From an uncultured bacterium (lineage in GTDB: Bacteria; Pseudomonadota; Alphaproteobacteria; CAISDR01), in assembly GCA_903884125.1 (NCBI GenBank), contig CAISDR010000001.1, positions 1 through 11,985 on the forward strand: 11,985 nucleotides of DNA, written 5' to 3'. The position numbers and the translations under genes were made by a program. Below are positions 1 through 7,166 of the stretch, piece by piece. The first letter of the stretch is position 1, and every line of letters starts with the position of its first letter. The notes below the pieces were generated by a model. The model was given only the letters and a program-made list of their open reading frames with translations, had not been told where the DNA came from and made no database searches.

Positions 1-1248
1 ATGAATTACCGCAAGTTTACCGCCTATTTCACCCATCATGGTCCGATCATTCGCACTCAAGGTGATAAATGGGTGGCCTTCAGGATTTTGCAGTCTCCGG
101 CCAAGGCACTGATCCAGTCATTCAGCCGGACCAAGACGAAAAACTATGATGGATTTTATAAGACGCAGGAATATCTGACCGACACTTCAAACAACACGGT
201 CTATGCCGATGCAGATGGAACCATCGCTTATTTCCACGGCAATTTTGTGCCGCGCCGTAATCCAAAATTTGATTTTACCCGGCCGGTTGACGGATCTGAT
301 CCGGCAACCGAATGGTTGGGCGTGCACAAGGTCAGTGAAACCATCTTGTTGAAGAACCCGTCAAACGGCTGGATTCAAAACACCAATAACTGGCCATTTT
401 CCGCAGCCGGCGCACAAAGCCCCAAGCAATCGGATTACCCGCGCTATATGTGGACGACCGGTGAAAACGCCCGTGGACTCCATGCTGTGGAAGTTCTTGA
501 AGGCCACCATGATTTCACTTTGGATAGCCTGATTGCGGCGGCTTATGACCCTCATTTGATCGGCTTTGACCAGTTATTGCCCGGACTGTTTGCCGCCTAT
601 GACGGGCTTGGGGTCGATGATCCGCGCCGTATGGCCTTGGTCGAACAGATCGCCTTGCTGCGCGGATGGGACCGGCGCAGTTCGCTTGAGTCTAAACCAA
701 CTTCATTGGCGGTCTTTTGGGGGCGCATGTTGCTTGATGGCAAAAAAGCTCAGGCCAAGGCGCAAGACCGCCCTGCCTTTGATGTTGTCCTGACCGACTC
801 CAACAATGATGAGAGGATGGATGCGCTGGCCCGTGCGGTTGCGAAAATGGTCGAGGATTTCGGCACCTGGTCTATTGCCTGGGGTGAAATCAACCGCTTT
901 CAACGGGTTGGCCCGGAAATCCATCAGCAATTCGATGACACAAAACCAAGTCTGCCAGTCGGCTTTGCCTCTGCCAACTTTGGCTCACTGGCAGCGCTTG
1001 AAACCCAATCGCCAGCACCAGCGAAGAAATTGTATGGGATGCGAGGTAACAGTTTTGTCGCGGCCATCGAATTTGGCCCCAAATTGCGCGCCAAAGCCAT
1101 CATGGCTGGCGGGCAAAGCGGTAATCCGAATTCACCCCATTTTCAGGATCAGGCGGCGATGTATGCCAGCGGCAAATTCCGTGATGTGCTGTTTTACCCT
1201 GAAGATATAAAGGCGCATCTGGAACGGGCCTATCATCCTGGGGAATGA
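1..1248 (+). CDS. Penicillin acylase family protein (peptidase S45, Ntn-hydrolase), C-terminal part
   Basis: This is the C-terminal part (415 residues visible) of an Ntn-hydrolase acylase of the penicillin amidase / acyl-homoserine-lactone acylase / aculeacin acylase superfamily, which cleaves amide bonds of acylated substrates, usually in the periplasm. Visible family signatures are THHGP (11-15), the YADADGTIAY stretch (68-77), the PxR after it, NPSNGWIQNTNN (119-130, the region of the oxyanion-hole Asn) and the C-terminal GGQSGNPNSPHFQDQ block (about 373-387). Family members are about 700-800 residues and mature from one precursor into alpha and beta chains. The signal peptide, alpha chain, spacer and beta-chain N-terminal nucleophile Ser are all absent here. 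The ATG at base 1 is therefore most likely an internal Met and the gene continues off the left edge. A true truncation cannot be excluded. Substrate cannot be told from this part. The stop is TGA at 1246-1248, followed by a long intergenic region. Confidence 0.88.
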   Translation: MNYRKFTAYFTHHGPIIRTQGDKWVAFRILQSPAKALIQSFSRTKTKNYDGFYKTQEYLTDTSNNTVYADADGTIAYFHGNFVPRRNPKFDFTRPVDGSDPATEWLGVHKVSETILLKNPSNGWIQNTNNWPFSAAGAQSPKQSDYPRYMWTTGENARGLHAVEVLEGHHDFTLDSLIAAAYDPHLIGFDQLLPGLFAAYDGLGVDDPRRMALVEQIALLRGWDRRSSLESKPTSLAVFWGRMLLDGKKAQAKAQDRPAFDVVLTDSNNDERMDALARAVAKMVEDFGTWSIAWGEINRFQRVGPEIHQQFDDTKPSLPVGFASANFGSLAALETQSPAPAKKLYGMRGNSFVAAIEFGPKLRAKAIMAGGQSGNPNSPHFQDQAAMYASGKFRDVLFYPEDIKAHLERAYHPGE

Positions 1249-1506
1249 ATGCATCCCGAATCACCTGTGCGTTGCACAAAGCCCATAAACAGGCTAGTGT
1301 GTTCAAGCCTTGATTCACCTGAATTGGGGTCGCCATAGGCAGATATTGGGGGTTATTCATTGGATTGGGAACGCATTGACATCAGCCGGTCGTAGTATCG
1401 TCCGCTGCGGTGACGCACTTTCCCCACAGTTGTTGTTCAACTGTGCAGCCTCTGACAGCCCCAAATTCAAGGCCAAATCTTTTCCACCTAATCGGAGGAT
1501 TTTAAC
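1249..1506. other. Intergenic region between acylase gene and rsfS
   Basis: These 258 bases hold no convincing gene. Short open frames exist on both strands but resemble no known family and lack good ribosome sites. The stretch contains a small hairpin (TGTGC 1266-1270 with GCACA 1274-1278), an isolated TTGACA (1376-1381) without a well-spaced -10 element, and a perfect 8-bp inverted repeat (1425-1445). At its end is a strong Shine-Dalgarno, GGAGG 1494-1498. It probably holds the end of the acylase transcript and the promoter and leader of the rsfS operon, but no promoter can be assigned with confidence. Confidence 0.5.
1425..1445. repeat. Perfect 8-bp inverted repeat (hairpin) upstream of rsfS
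   Basis: CACAGTTG (1425-1432) and CAACTGTG (1438-1445) are exact reverse complements separated by 5 bases. The structure lies 61 bases before the proposed rsfS start. It has no T-run after it, so it is not a typical intrinsic terminator. It could be an operator dyad or a hairpin in the rsfS leader mRNA; the sequence does not decide between these. Confidence 0.55.
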
Positions 1507-1509
1507 CTG
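1494..1509 (+). promoter_or_regulatory. Strong Shine-Dalgarno that decides a CTG start for rsfS
   Basis: GGAGG at 1494-1498 sits 8 bases before CTG 1507-1509. An in-frame TAA at 1489-1491 limits the rsfS frame upstream. Between that stop and TTG 1555 there is no in-frame ATG, GTG or TTG, so the well-placed ribosome site points to CTG as the initiator. Confidence 0.6.
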
Positions 1510-1878
1510 AGCACACGTGCGCTCCGGTCAACCGACAGCGTTGACCCGCTTCAATTGGTCCTGGACAGTCTTGATCAGGACAAGGCCGAAGATATCGTCG
1601 CTATCGACCTTCGTGGTAAAACCTCGATTGCTGATAATATGGTGATTGCATCTGGCCGCTCGTCGCGTCAGGTGGGGGCGATTGCCCAGCATCTGGTCGA
1701 ACGCGTTAAAAGTGCGGGTCTTGGCACCTGTCGGGTCGAAGGCATGAGTCAGGGTGACTGGGTTCTGATTGATGTGGGTGACATTGTGGTCCATGTGTTC
1801 CGACCTGAAGTACGCGTTTTCTATAATCTGGAAAAAATGTGGTCGGTTGCCATGCCCGAAACCCGGATGGCGATCTGA
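1507..1878 (+). CDS. rsfS: Ribosome silencing factor RsfS (CTG start proposed)
   Basis: RsfS (RsfA/Iojap, DUF143) binds ribosomal protein uL14 on the 50S subunit and blocks joining to 30S, damping translation when nutrients are low. The product shows the complete family core: DKAEDIVAIDLRGKTSIADNMVIASG, then the SSRQ helix, GDWVLIDVGDIVVHVF and RVFYNLEKMW near the C-terminus. (The first block is written in parts in family descriptions: KAEDI, DLRGK, ADNMVIASG.) With the CTG at 1507 the protein is 123 residues, normal for the family, with N-terminus (M)STRALRSTDSVDPLQLVLD. The alternative TTG at 1555 gives 107 residues, removes part of the first helix and has no ribosome site. The gene precedes rlmH by 28 bases, a common pairing. 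In many relatives nadD lies just upstream; here it does not. Confidence 0.93.
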   Translation: MSTRALRSTDSVDPLQLVLDSLDQDKAEDIVAIDLRGKTSIADNMVIASGRSSRQVGAIAQHLVERVKSAGLGTCRVEGMSQGDWVLIDVGDIVVHVFRPEVRVFYNLEKMWSVAMPETRMAI

Positions 1879-1906
1879 ATTCTTCCATCCTCGTCCGGGT
1901 CAGATC

Positions 1907-2389
1907 ATGCGTCTGCATCTGATAGCCATTGGTCGTGCGCGCACTGGCCCTGAACGTGCACTGTTTGAAGATTATCTGGGCCGTATAAAAGCCGCAGGCC
2001 CGGCTGTATCGCTTGGGCCGCTGAGCCTGATCGAGGTTGAACCGCGCAAGCGCCTTTCGGGGCCTGAGTTGATGCGGGTGGAATGTGACCTGATACTTGA
2101 CGCATTACCCCCACGATCCGGACTGATTGCCCTTGATGAACGTGGACGGACTTTGGCCAGTCCGGCCTTTGCCAAGGATCTGGCGCAAAGACGCGATCAG
2201 GGCCTGAGCGATCTGGCCTTTGTGATTGGCGGTGCCGATGGGCTTGATGCATTGATCCGCCAGCGTGCCGATCTGGTATTGAATCTGGGGGCCATGACAT
2301 GGCCGCATATGCTGGTACGCGGGTTGATTGCAGAACAGATCTACCGCGCGATCACGATCTTAAGCGGGCACCCCTATCATCGCGTATAG
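1907..2389 (+). CDS. rlmH: 23S rRNA (pseudouridine1915-N3)-methyltransferase RlmH
   Basis: RlmH is a small SPOUT-class homodimeric methyltransferase that uses S-adenosylmethionine to methylate N3 of pseudouridine 1915 in helix 69 of 23S rRNA, acting on assembled 70S ribosomes. The 160-residue product starts MRLHLIAIGR, as family members do. It carries LIALDERG (73-80), the SAM-binding loop FVIGGADGL (105-113), the TWPHMLVRGLIAEQIYRA segment (131-148) and the terminal PYHR (156-159), which are the knot residues and signature tail. Length is typical (about 155-160). It follows rsfS by 28 bases and is likely cotranscribed with it. The ATG at 1907 gives the canonical N-terminus; an upstream in-frame extension is possible but does not match the family. 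The stop is TAG at 2387-2389, only 4 bases from the end of the opposing acetyltransferase gene. Confidence 0.96.
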   Translation: MRLHLIAIGRARTGPERALFEDYLGRIKAAGPAVSLGPLSLIEVEPRKRLSGPELMRVECDLILDALPPRSGLIALDERGRTLASPAFAKDLAQRRDQGLSDLAFVIGGADGLDALIRQRADLVLNLGAMTWPHMLVRGLIAEQIYRAITILSGHPYHRV

Positions 2390-2393
2390 TTTT

Positions 2394-2909
2394 TTATCCC
2401 ACTACGGGCCCTGCATATGAAATACGGGTCCAGTTGCCGATATCGTCGGCCTCGACCATTTCGATATCTTCTGTCCATCCACGGGCCCGATAAAAGGACC
2501 GGGCGGGCAAATTGCGCATCTGGCATTTCAGATGTGCGCCCGGCCCCAGAAATGCTTCAGCATCTGACAAAAGGGCGTTGCCCAGACCAATCCTTTGGGC
2601 TTTGGGATGTACATACAGATGGTGAATGAATTTATCGGGCACATAAATCCCGATAAACCCCATGACCGCGCCCCCCAGTACTGCGACCCGCACGATTTCA
2701 TCACAGGTCACGCGGGTAAAGGCAGCCTGGTCCATTCTTGGCCAGGGGACCCAAAAAAAGGCCTGTCGGCCAGCCAGATCAAAAATTTCAGCGCATGCGC
2801 TGGCGTCATCGTCTATGAATGCCCGAACGACCGGTTTATCAATCACTTGTTCACTCAAATTCGATGAATCGGCGTTGCCGTTCCATTCTAGCTTATTTTG
2901 CATCGTCAT
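2394..2909 (-). CDS. GNAT-family N-acetyltransferase
   Basis: The 171-residue product is a Gcn5-related N-acetyltransferase, which transfers an acetyl group from acetyl-CoA to an amine. Visible are beta-strand VVRAFIDDDASACAEIF (27-43), then AVMGFIGIY (81-89), the motif A acetyl-CoA pyrophosphate loop LYVHPKAQRIGLGNALL (98-114, with QRIGLG), and motif B NLPARSFYRARGW (133-145). The substrate cannot be predicted. It is the only - strand gene in the window. It converges on rlmH with 4 bases between stops and diverges from gpmI with 15 bases between starts. The start is uncertain: ATG 2909 and ATG 2903 (second in-frame Met) both lack a good ribosome site, and the conserved fold begins near residue 27, so a shorter protein is possible. 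Base composition does not differ obviously from its neighbours. Confidence 0.87.
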   Translation of the reverse strand: MTMQNKLEWNGNADSSNLSEQVIDKPVVRAFIDDDASACAEIFDLAGRQAFFWVPWPRMDQAAFTRVTCDEIVRVAVLGGAVMGFIGIYVPDKFIHHLYVHPKAQRIGLGNALLSDAEAFLGPGAHLKCQMRNLPARSFYRARGWTEDIEMVEADDIGNWTRISYAGPVVG

Positions 2910-2924
2910 TCACAGGTTCATTCC

Positions 2925-4466
2925 ATGACAAGCGTTCCCAAACCCGTTGTACTTTGCATTCTGGATGGCTTTGGCCACGCCGGACCGGGGCCGGACAATG
3001 CCATTACGCTGGCGCGGACCCCGGTTCTGGACGCGATTGCGGCCCGATTTCCTCATGCGTTACTGGCAACCTCGGGCGAGGCAGTGGGCCTGCCGCCCGG
3101 GCAGATGGGCAATTCCGAGGTCGGTCACATGAATATCGGGGCCGGGCGGATCGCAACCCAGGATCTGCCCCGCGTTGATCTGGCAATTGCCAAAGGCGAG
3201 CTGGCCACAAATCCGCGGTTTGTCGAACTGATCGCCAAAGTAAAGGCAGGGTCCGGGCGGTTGCATCTGTTAGGGCTTCTGTCACCGGGCGGGGTCCATT
3301 CGCATCAAGATCACATGGTGGCACTGGCGCGTCTGGCTGCGCAGGCTGGGTTACAGGTTCTGATTCACGCCTTTCTGGATGGACGCGACACACCACCATC
3401 AAGTGCGGATGGTTATCTGGCCGAGGTTGAAAAGGCACTGTCAGATCTGCCGCAGGTTTCAGTCGCCACGATTGGCGGGCGCTATTTCGCCATGGACCGT
3501 GATCAGCGATGGGACCGGGTCAGCCTTGGCTTTAATGCCATGGTCAGACCCACAGGTGCCAAAGCCAAATCTGCGCGTCAGGGATTGGCGGATGCCTATG
3601 CCGCAGGCCAGAGCGATGAATTCGTCATGCCGAGGGCGATTGGTGAGTATGCCGGCATGCGCGATGGCGATGGCCTGCTGATGACGAATTTCCGCGCTGA
3701 TCGTGCACGTCAGATCATGACGGCGCTGGTTGATCCGGATTTTAATGGCTTTGATGTGTCACCCCGGATACGGTTTTCCGCGCAGGCTGGCATGGTGGAA
3801 TATTCATCCGCGTTGAACGCCTGGCTGCCCGCCCTGTTTGATGCGATTGATTATGCCGACACGCTGGGTGAGGTTGTCAGTCGCGCGGGCCTCTTGCAAT
3901 TGCGTCTGGCCGAGACGGAAAAATTTGCACATGTCACCTATTTCCTGAACGGCGGCGCCGAGGCAGTGTTCAAGGGCGAAGAGCGGCAATTGGTGCAAAG
4001 CCCGAAAGTTGCCACCTATGACCTGCAACCTGAAATGTCGGCGCGCGAGGTCACCGATCATCTGGTGTCAGCGATCATGGCGGATCGGTTTGATCTGATC
4101 GTGGTCAACTATGCCAATGGCGATATGGTTGGTCACACGGGTGATCTTGCTGCAGCAATCAAAGCGGTCGAGGCACTGGATGAAAGTCTGGGTCGGGTGC
4201 TGGCGGCGCTGGAATCGCGCAGCGGTGTAGCGCTGATCACCGCCGATCATGGCAATGCTGAAATGATGCGGGATCCTGAAACGCATGAACCGCATACGGC
4301 GCATACAACTTTTGACGTGCCGGTATTTCTGGCGGGTTCATTGCCGCGGTCATACGATCTGGTCAATGGCAGACTGGCCGATGTGGCGCCAACAGTTCTT
4401 GAACTGATGGGTCTTGTCAAACCCGCAGCCATGACCGGGAAGTCCCTTTTGCGACCCAAGCGTTGA
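2925..4466 (+). CDS. gpmI: 2,3-bisphosphoglycerate-independent phosphoglycerate mutase
   Basis: GpmI interconverts 3- and 2-phosphoglycerate in glycolysis and gluconeogenesis through a phosphoserine intermediate with two divalent metals (usually Mn). The 513-residue product has family length and all expected motifs: metal-ligand Asp14 in LDGFG, catalytic Ser64 in GQMGNSEVGH, His125 in GGVHSHQDH, DGRDTPP (152-158), GRYFAMDRDQRWDR, NFRADRARQ, NYANGDMVGHTG, ITADHGNAEMM and HTAHTTFDVPV. The ATG at 2925 is chosen because it gives MTSVPKPVVLCILDGFG, the normal N-terminus, with AGG at 2914-2916 as a weak ribosome site. An extension to 2898 would overlap the divergent gene and has no family support. 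The EnvC-like gene follows after 9 bases and its ribosome site overlaps the gpmI stop. Any dedicated promoter must lie inside the antisense acetyltransferase gene. Confidence 0.97.
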   Translation: MTSVPKPVVLCILDGFGHAGPGPDNAITLARTPVLDAIAARFPHALLATSGEAVGLPPGQMGNSEVGHMNIGAGRIATQDLPRVDLAIAKGELATNPRFVELIAKVKAGSGRLHLLGLLSPGGVHSHQDHMVALARLAAQAGLQVLIHAFLDGRDTPPSSADGYLAEVEKALSDLPQVSVATIGGRYFAMDRDQRWDRVSLGFNAMVRPTGAKAKSARQGLADAYAAGQSDEFVMPRAIGEYAGMRDGDGLLMTNFRADRARQIMTALVDPDFNGFDVSPRIRFSAQAGMVEYSSALNAWLPALFDAIDYADTLGEVVSRAGLLQLRLAETEKFAHVTYFLNGGAEAVFKGEERQLVQSPKVATYDLQPEMSAREVTDHLVSAIMADRFDLIVVNYANGDMVGHTGDLAAAIKAVEALDESLGRVLAALESRSGVALITADHGNAEMMRDPETHEPHTAHTTFDVPVFLAGSLPRSYDLVNGRLADVAPTVLELMGLVKPAAMTGKSLLRPKR

Positions 4467-4475
4467 GGCACCTGA

Positions 4476-5657
4476 GTGCTGAAAGTCGCGCGCAACACTG
4501 TTTTTCTGATGGCTGTCCTGACGACGGCGCAATCCAGCTATGGTGCGCCTGAACCAGCTCAGGCGGACCTGGATCGGTTACGGTCGAATATTGAAGAAGG
4601 TTCGGCGCGCGCCAAAGCGCTCGAAGAAAAAGCACAGGCTGCAGCCCAGGCGGCCAATGATCTGGCCGCTGAACTGGTAAAACTGGCGGATTCCGCGCAA
4701 ACCCGCGAAAGTGAAATAAATGCGCTGGGGCCTGAAATTCAGGGACTTGAAATCCAGCGTGGCGAACAGCGCGCGACGCTGTCTTCGCGGCTTGATCAAT
4801 TGATGCAAAGTCTGGGTGCGCTGGAACAGATCGAGCGACGGCCACCTGCTGCTCTTTTGGCCCGGCCGGGGGATGCCATTGACCGGGCGCGGTCCGCAGC
4901 ACTTTTGTCCGCGCTGGTTCCCCAACTGGCCCATGACGCCGAAGAATTGAAAAAGCGGGTCGCTGATCTGGATCAACTGGAAAGTGCGCTGATCGCCCGG
5001 CGTACCGCATTGGAAGCTGCCCGCGCCGACCTGGCCCAGGCCCGGCGGGGCATTGATTCGGCGCTTGCCCGCCGGGCGGCCGAGCGCAAAACTCTGGATG
5101 CCGCTCTGGCCGCCGAACGCCAGCGCATCGAAAAATTTGCTCGTGAAGCCCATGATGTGGAAAGCCTGATTGCCCGGATTGAAGCCGATCGCAAGGCCCG
5201 CACTGCCAAAGAGGATGCCGAGGACGCCCCGCCGCCCCCCAAACTGTCAGCCGAGGCGCTGGCCGCGGTGGCTGGCCGTCTGCCTGCGCGTGGCAGAATC
5301 ATTCGCGCCTTTGGGCAGGCGGATGCCGCAGGCAGCCGGGCCGACGGGCTGACCGTTCAGGCCGGTGCGGGTGCCCAAGTGGTCACACCGGTCAAGGGCA
5401 GGGTTGCATTTTCCGGCCCGTTCAAGGGTTATGGCCAACTCTTGATCGTAGTAGCCCCGGGCGGCTATCATATTCTGCTTGCAGGACTGTCCCGACTCTA
5501 CGCTGACCTCGGTCAGGACGTAAAAGCGGGAGAGCCGGTTGGCGAGTTGGGCGATGACGGATCGCGGGCGCAGCTTTACCTAGAGGTCAGGCTGCATGGC
5601 AAACCGGTGGATCCCATACCATTTCTAGCGGCCCGTGACGGGAAGGTCAGTGGATAA
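4476..5657 (+). CDS. envC: EnvC-like murein hydrolase activator (coiled coil plus degenerate LytM/M23 domain)
   Basis: EnvC-type proteins are periplasmic, span the division site and activate N-acetylmuramoyl-L-alanine amidases so that septal murein is split. This 393-residue product has a signal peptide (about 1-23, likely cleavage after SYG), long Ala/Glu/Arg-rich coiled coils (about 28-120 and 150-245), a Pro-rich hinge (251-256) and a C-terminal LytM domain (about 270-385, ending KPVDPIPFL). The zinc ligands of active M23 enzymes appear lost: by alignment to HxGxD the positions are Ala289 and Thr293, and the HLHFE motif reads QLYLE (366-370). It is thus probably an activator and not a peptidase. 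The GTG at 4476 is preceded by GAGG (4465-4468) at 7 bases. The gene overlaps the next by 1 base (TAATG). The symbol is by architecture and gene order; orthology with E. coli EnvC is not tested. Confidence 0.85.
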   Translation: MLKVARNTVFLMAVLTTAQSSYGAPEPAQADLDRLRSNIEEGSARAKALEEKAQAAAQAANDLAAELVKLADSAQTRESEINALGPEIQGLEIQRGEQRATLSSRLDQLMQSLGALEQIERRPPAALLARPGDAIDRARSAALLSALVPQLAHDAEELKKRVADLDQLESALIARRTALEAARADLAQARRGIDSALARRAAERKTLDAALAAERQRIEKFAREAHDVESLIARIEADRKARTAKEDAEDAPPPPKLSAEALAAVAGRLPARGRIIRAFGQADAAGSRADGLTVQAGAGAQVVTPVKGRVAFSGPFKGYGQLLIVVAPGGYHILLAGLSRLYADLGQDVKAGEPVGELGDDGSRAQLYLEVRLHGKPVDPIPFLAARDGKVSG

Positions 5658-7060
5658 TGCGCAAATTAGCTTTGACAGCGATTGTAATAGCCTCAATGGC
5701 CGCAGGGTCACTTTTGGCCTTCGCCTCGAAACCGCCGGGTAATTCCGAAACCTATCGCCAGCTTGATCTGTTTGGTGATGTCTTTGAACGGGTGCGCGCT
5801 CAGTATGTGGACAAGGTCGAAGATCAGAAACTGATCGAGGCGGCGGTCAACGGCATGCTGTCATCGCTGGATGCCCATTCGTCCTATCTGCCTGCCAAGA
5901 CCTATCAGGAAATGCAGGTCACCAATCGGGGTGAATATGGTGGTCTGGGACTTGAGGTGCAGCTGGATACCTCGGGTGCGGTTCGCGTCGTGGCACCCAT
6001 GGATGACACGCCTGCGGCCAAAGCCGGGATCAAGGCCAATGACCTGATTATCATGATCGACCGTCAGACTGTTCAGGGGCAGACCCTGAATGAGGCCGTT
6101 GAAAAAATGCGCGGCCCTGCCAACAGCAAGGTCACGCTGACGGTTGCACGTCCGGGCAAGGACGAGCCGATGGATTTCAACCTGACCCGGATGGTGATCA
6201 AGGTTGAAAGCGTGCGTTACCGCGCCGAGGGAAATGTCGGCTACATCCGCATTACCCAATTTACCGAACAGACCGAAGAAGGCTTGAAAAAGGCAATCAA
6301 GAATCTGAACAAGGAAAACCCCGGCAAACTAACCGGCTATGTCCTTGATCTGCGCAATAATCCCGGCGGGCTTCTTGAACAGGCGATTGCAGTATCCGAC
6401 AGTTTCCTGACTGGGGGCGAGATTGTTTCAACCCGTGGCCGCAATCCCGAAGACACCCAGCGGTATAATGCCCGTGGCCATGATCTGGTCGAAGGCAAGC
6501 CGCTGGTGGTGCTGATTAATGGCGGGGCAGCTTCGGCATCTGAAATCGTCGCCGGGGCCTTGCAGGATCACAAGCGGGCAACACTGGTTGGCACCCGGTC
6601 GTTTGGCAAGGGATCGGTGCAGACCATCGTGCCACTGGGCAATCAGGGCGCGATGAAACTGACCACCGCGCGGTATTTCACCCCGTCGGGCCGGTCCATT
6701 CAGGCCAAGGGCATTGAACCCGATATCGAGGTATTTGCCTCAAAAGAGGAGCAGGATCGCGAAACCCGGTTCATCTCGGAAAGTAATCTGCCAAACCACC
6801 TTCTATCCGAAGAAGAACAGACAAACCGTGATCGCGCCGAACGTGGAGCGGCTGCGCCACGCAAAGCCCTCAAGGCAAAGGATGAACCGGTTGCAGACGC
6901 GGACAAGGCTGATAGCAAGGCAGATGACAAGGCCACGGCAAAAGATGCCAAGGCAACGAAGGATGCGGCCAAAGATGCCGCCGCTGAAGATGTGCAGCTG
7001 AAATATGCGCTGGATCTTTTGCGCGGCACGATCAAGGTTTCAGCCAAGACCAAGGGGTGA
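5657..7060 (+). CDS. ctpA: C-terminal processing peptidase, S41 family (CtpA-type)
   Basis: S41A peptidases are PDZ-containing serine proteases of the cell envelope that trim or degrade periplasmic proteins, including cell-wall hydrolases, from the C-terminus. The 467-residue product has an N-terminal signal or anchor segment (about 3-23), a PDZ domain (about 85-165, carboxylate-binding loop GGLGLE 95-100) and the S41 core with the DLRNNPGGLL block (231-240). The Ser-Lys dyad is readable: Ser293 in GGAASASE, Lys318 in SFGKGSVQ and Gln322 four residues later. The 25-residue Ser-to-Lys spacing matches the spacing I recall for characterised CtpB and Prc. The tail (about 395-445) is a low-complexity Lys/Ala/Asp-rich stretch followed by a short conserved-looking helix LKYALDLLRG. 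The start ATG overlaps the envC-like stop by 1 base, and GGAAGG (5641-5646) lies 10 bases upstream. The neighbour suggests a joint role in murein hydrolase control. Confidence 0.94.
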   Translation: MRKLALTAIVIASMAAGSLLAFASKPPGNSETYRQLDLFGDVFERVRAQYVDKVEDQKLIEAAVNGMLSSLDAHSSYLPAKTYQEMQVTNRGEYGGLGLEVQLDTSGAVRVVAPMDDTPAAKAGIKANDLIIMIDRQTVQGQTLNEAVEKMRGPANSKVTLTVARPGKDEPMDFNLTRMVIKVESVRYRAEGNVGYIRITQFTEQTEEGLKKAIKNLNKENPGKLTGYVLDLRNNPGGLLEQAIAVSDSFLTGGEIVSTRGRNPEDTQRYNARGHDLVEGKPLVVLINGGAASASEIVAGALQDHKRATLVGTRSFGKGSVQTIVPLGNQGAMKLTTARYFTPSGRSIQAKGIEPDIEVFASKEEQDRETRFISESNLPNHLLSEEEQTNRDRAERGAAAPRKALKAKDEPVADADKADSKADDKATAKDAKATKDAAKDAAAEDVQLKYALDLLRGTIKVSAKTKG

Positions 7061-7166
7061 TCGGCATCTGGCGAGTGTGGACGCACATCATGCGTTGGGC
7101 AAAATGTCCGGGATCTGCCACTAAGCCAATGGCGTGGGGATGGGATTGCGATGGCATGGTGAAGCC

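Noticed and set aside
806..1210. A + strand open frame of 134 codons within the acylase gene
   Set aside because: It lies out of frame inside conserved acylase sequence and its translation resembles nothing; the acylase frame is intact to its stop.
1376..1404. A TTGACA hexamer as a sigma-70 promoter for rsfS
   Set aside because: The best -10-like hexamers nearby (TAGTAT, TATCGT) are only 11 and 14 bases away and none sits at 16-18 bases, so a promoter cannot be asserted.
1421..1429. A DnaA-box-like sequence (TTCCCCACA-like) near the dyad
   Set aside because: Only a partial match to TTATCCACA, a single copy and no origin-associated genes.
1310..1510. A 66-codon + strand frame in the gap before rsfS
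   Set aside because: No family resemblance, no clear ribosome site, and it runs through the inverted repeat and the rsfS ribosome site; treated as non-coding.
2374..2396. An intrinsic terminator at the end of rlmH (short stem CTAT/ATAG followed by six T)
   Set aside because: The stem is only 4 bp, AT-rich and with an 8-base loop; too weak to call despite the T-run.
2898..2924. An upstream extension of gpmI
   Set aside because: It needs a weak non-ATG start, overlaps the divergent gene and adds residues not found in the family; ATG 2925 gives the normal N-terminus.
4417..5010. A long open frame of about 197 codons on the - strand opposite the envC-like gene
   Set aside because: Its translation is Pro/Arg/His-rich without any recognisable family, while the + strand frame has a signal peptide, coiled coil and LytM fold. 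Long antisense frames are expected in GC-rich coding DNA.
4578..5153. A second - strand open frame of 191 codons over the same gene
   Set aside because: It is the reverse complement of the Ala/Glu-rich coiled coil, with no ribosome site and no family features.
7061..7166. A small hairpin (ACGCA/TGCGT, 7081-7095) between the ctpA-type gene and the yibQ-like gene as a terminator
   Set aside because: Only 5 bp with no T-run; more likely chance, though a weak element cannot be excluded.
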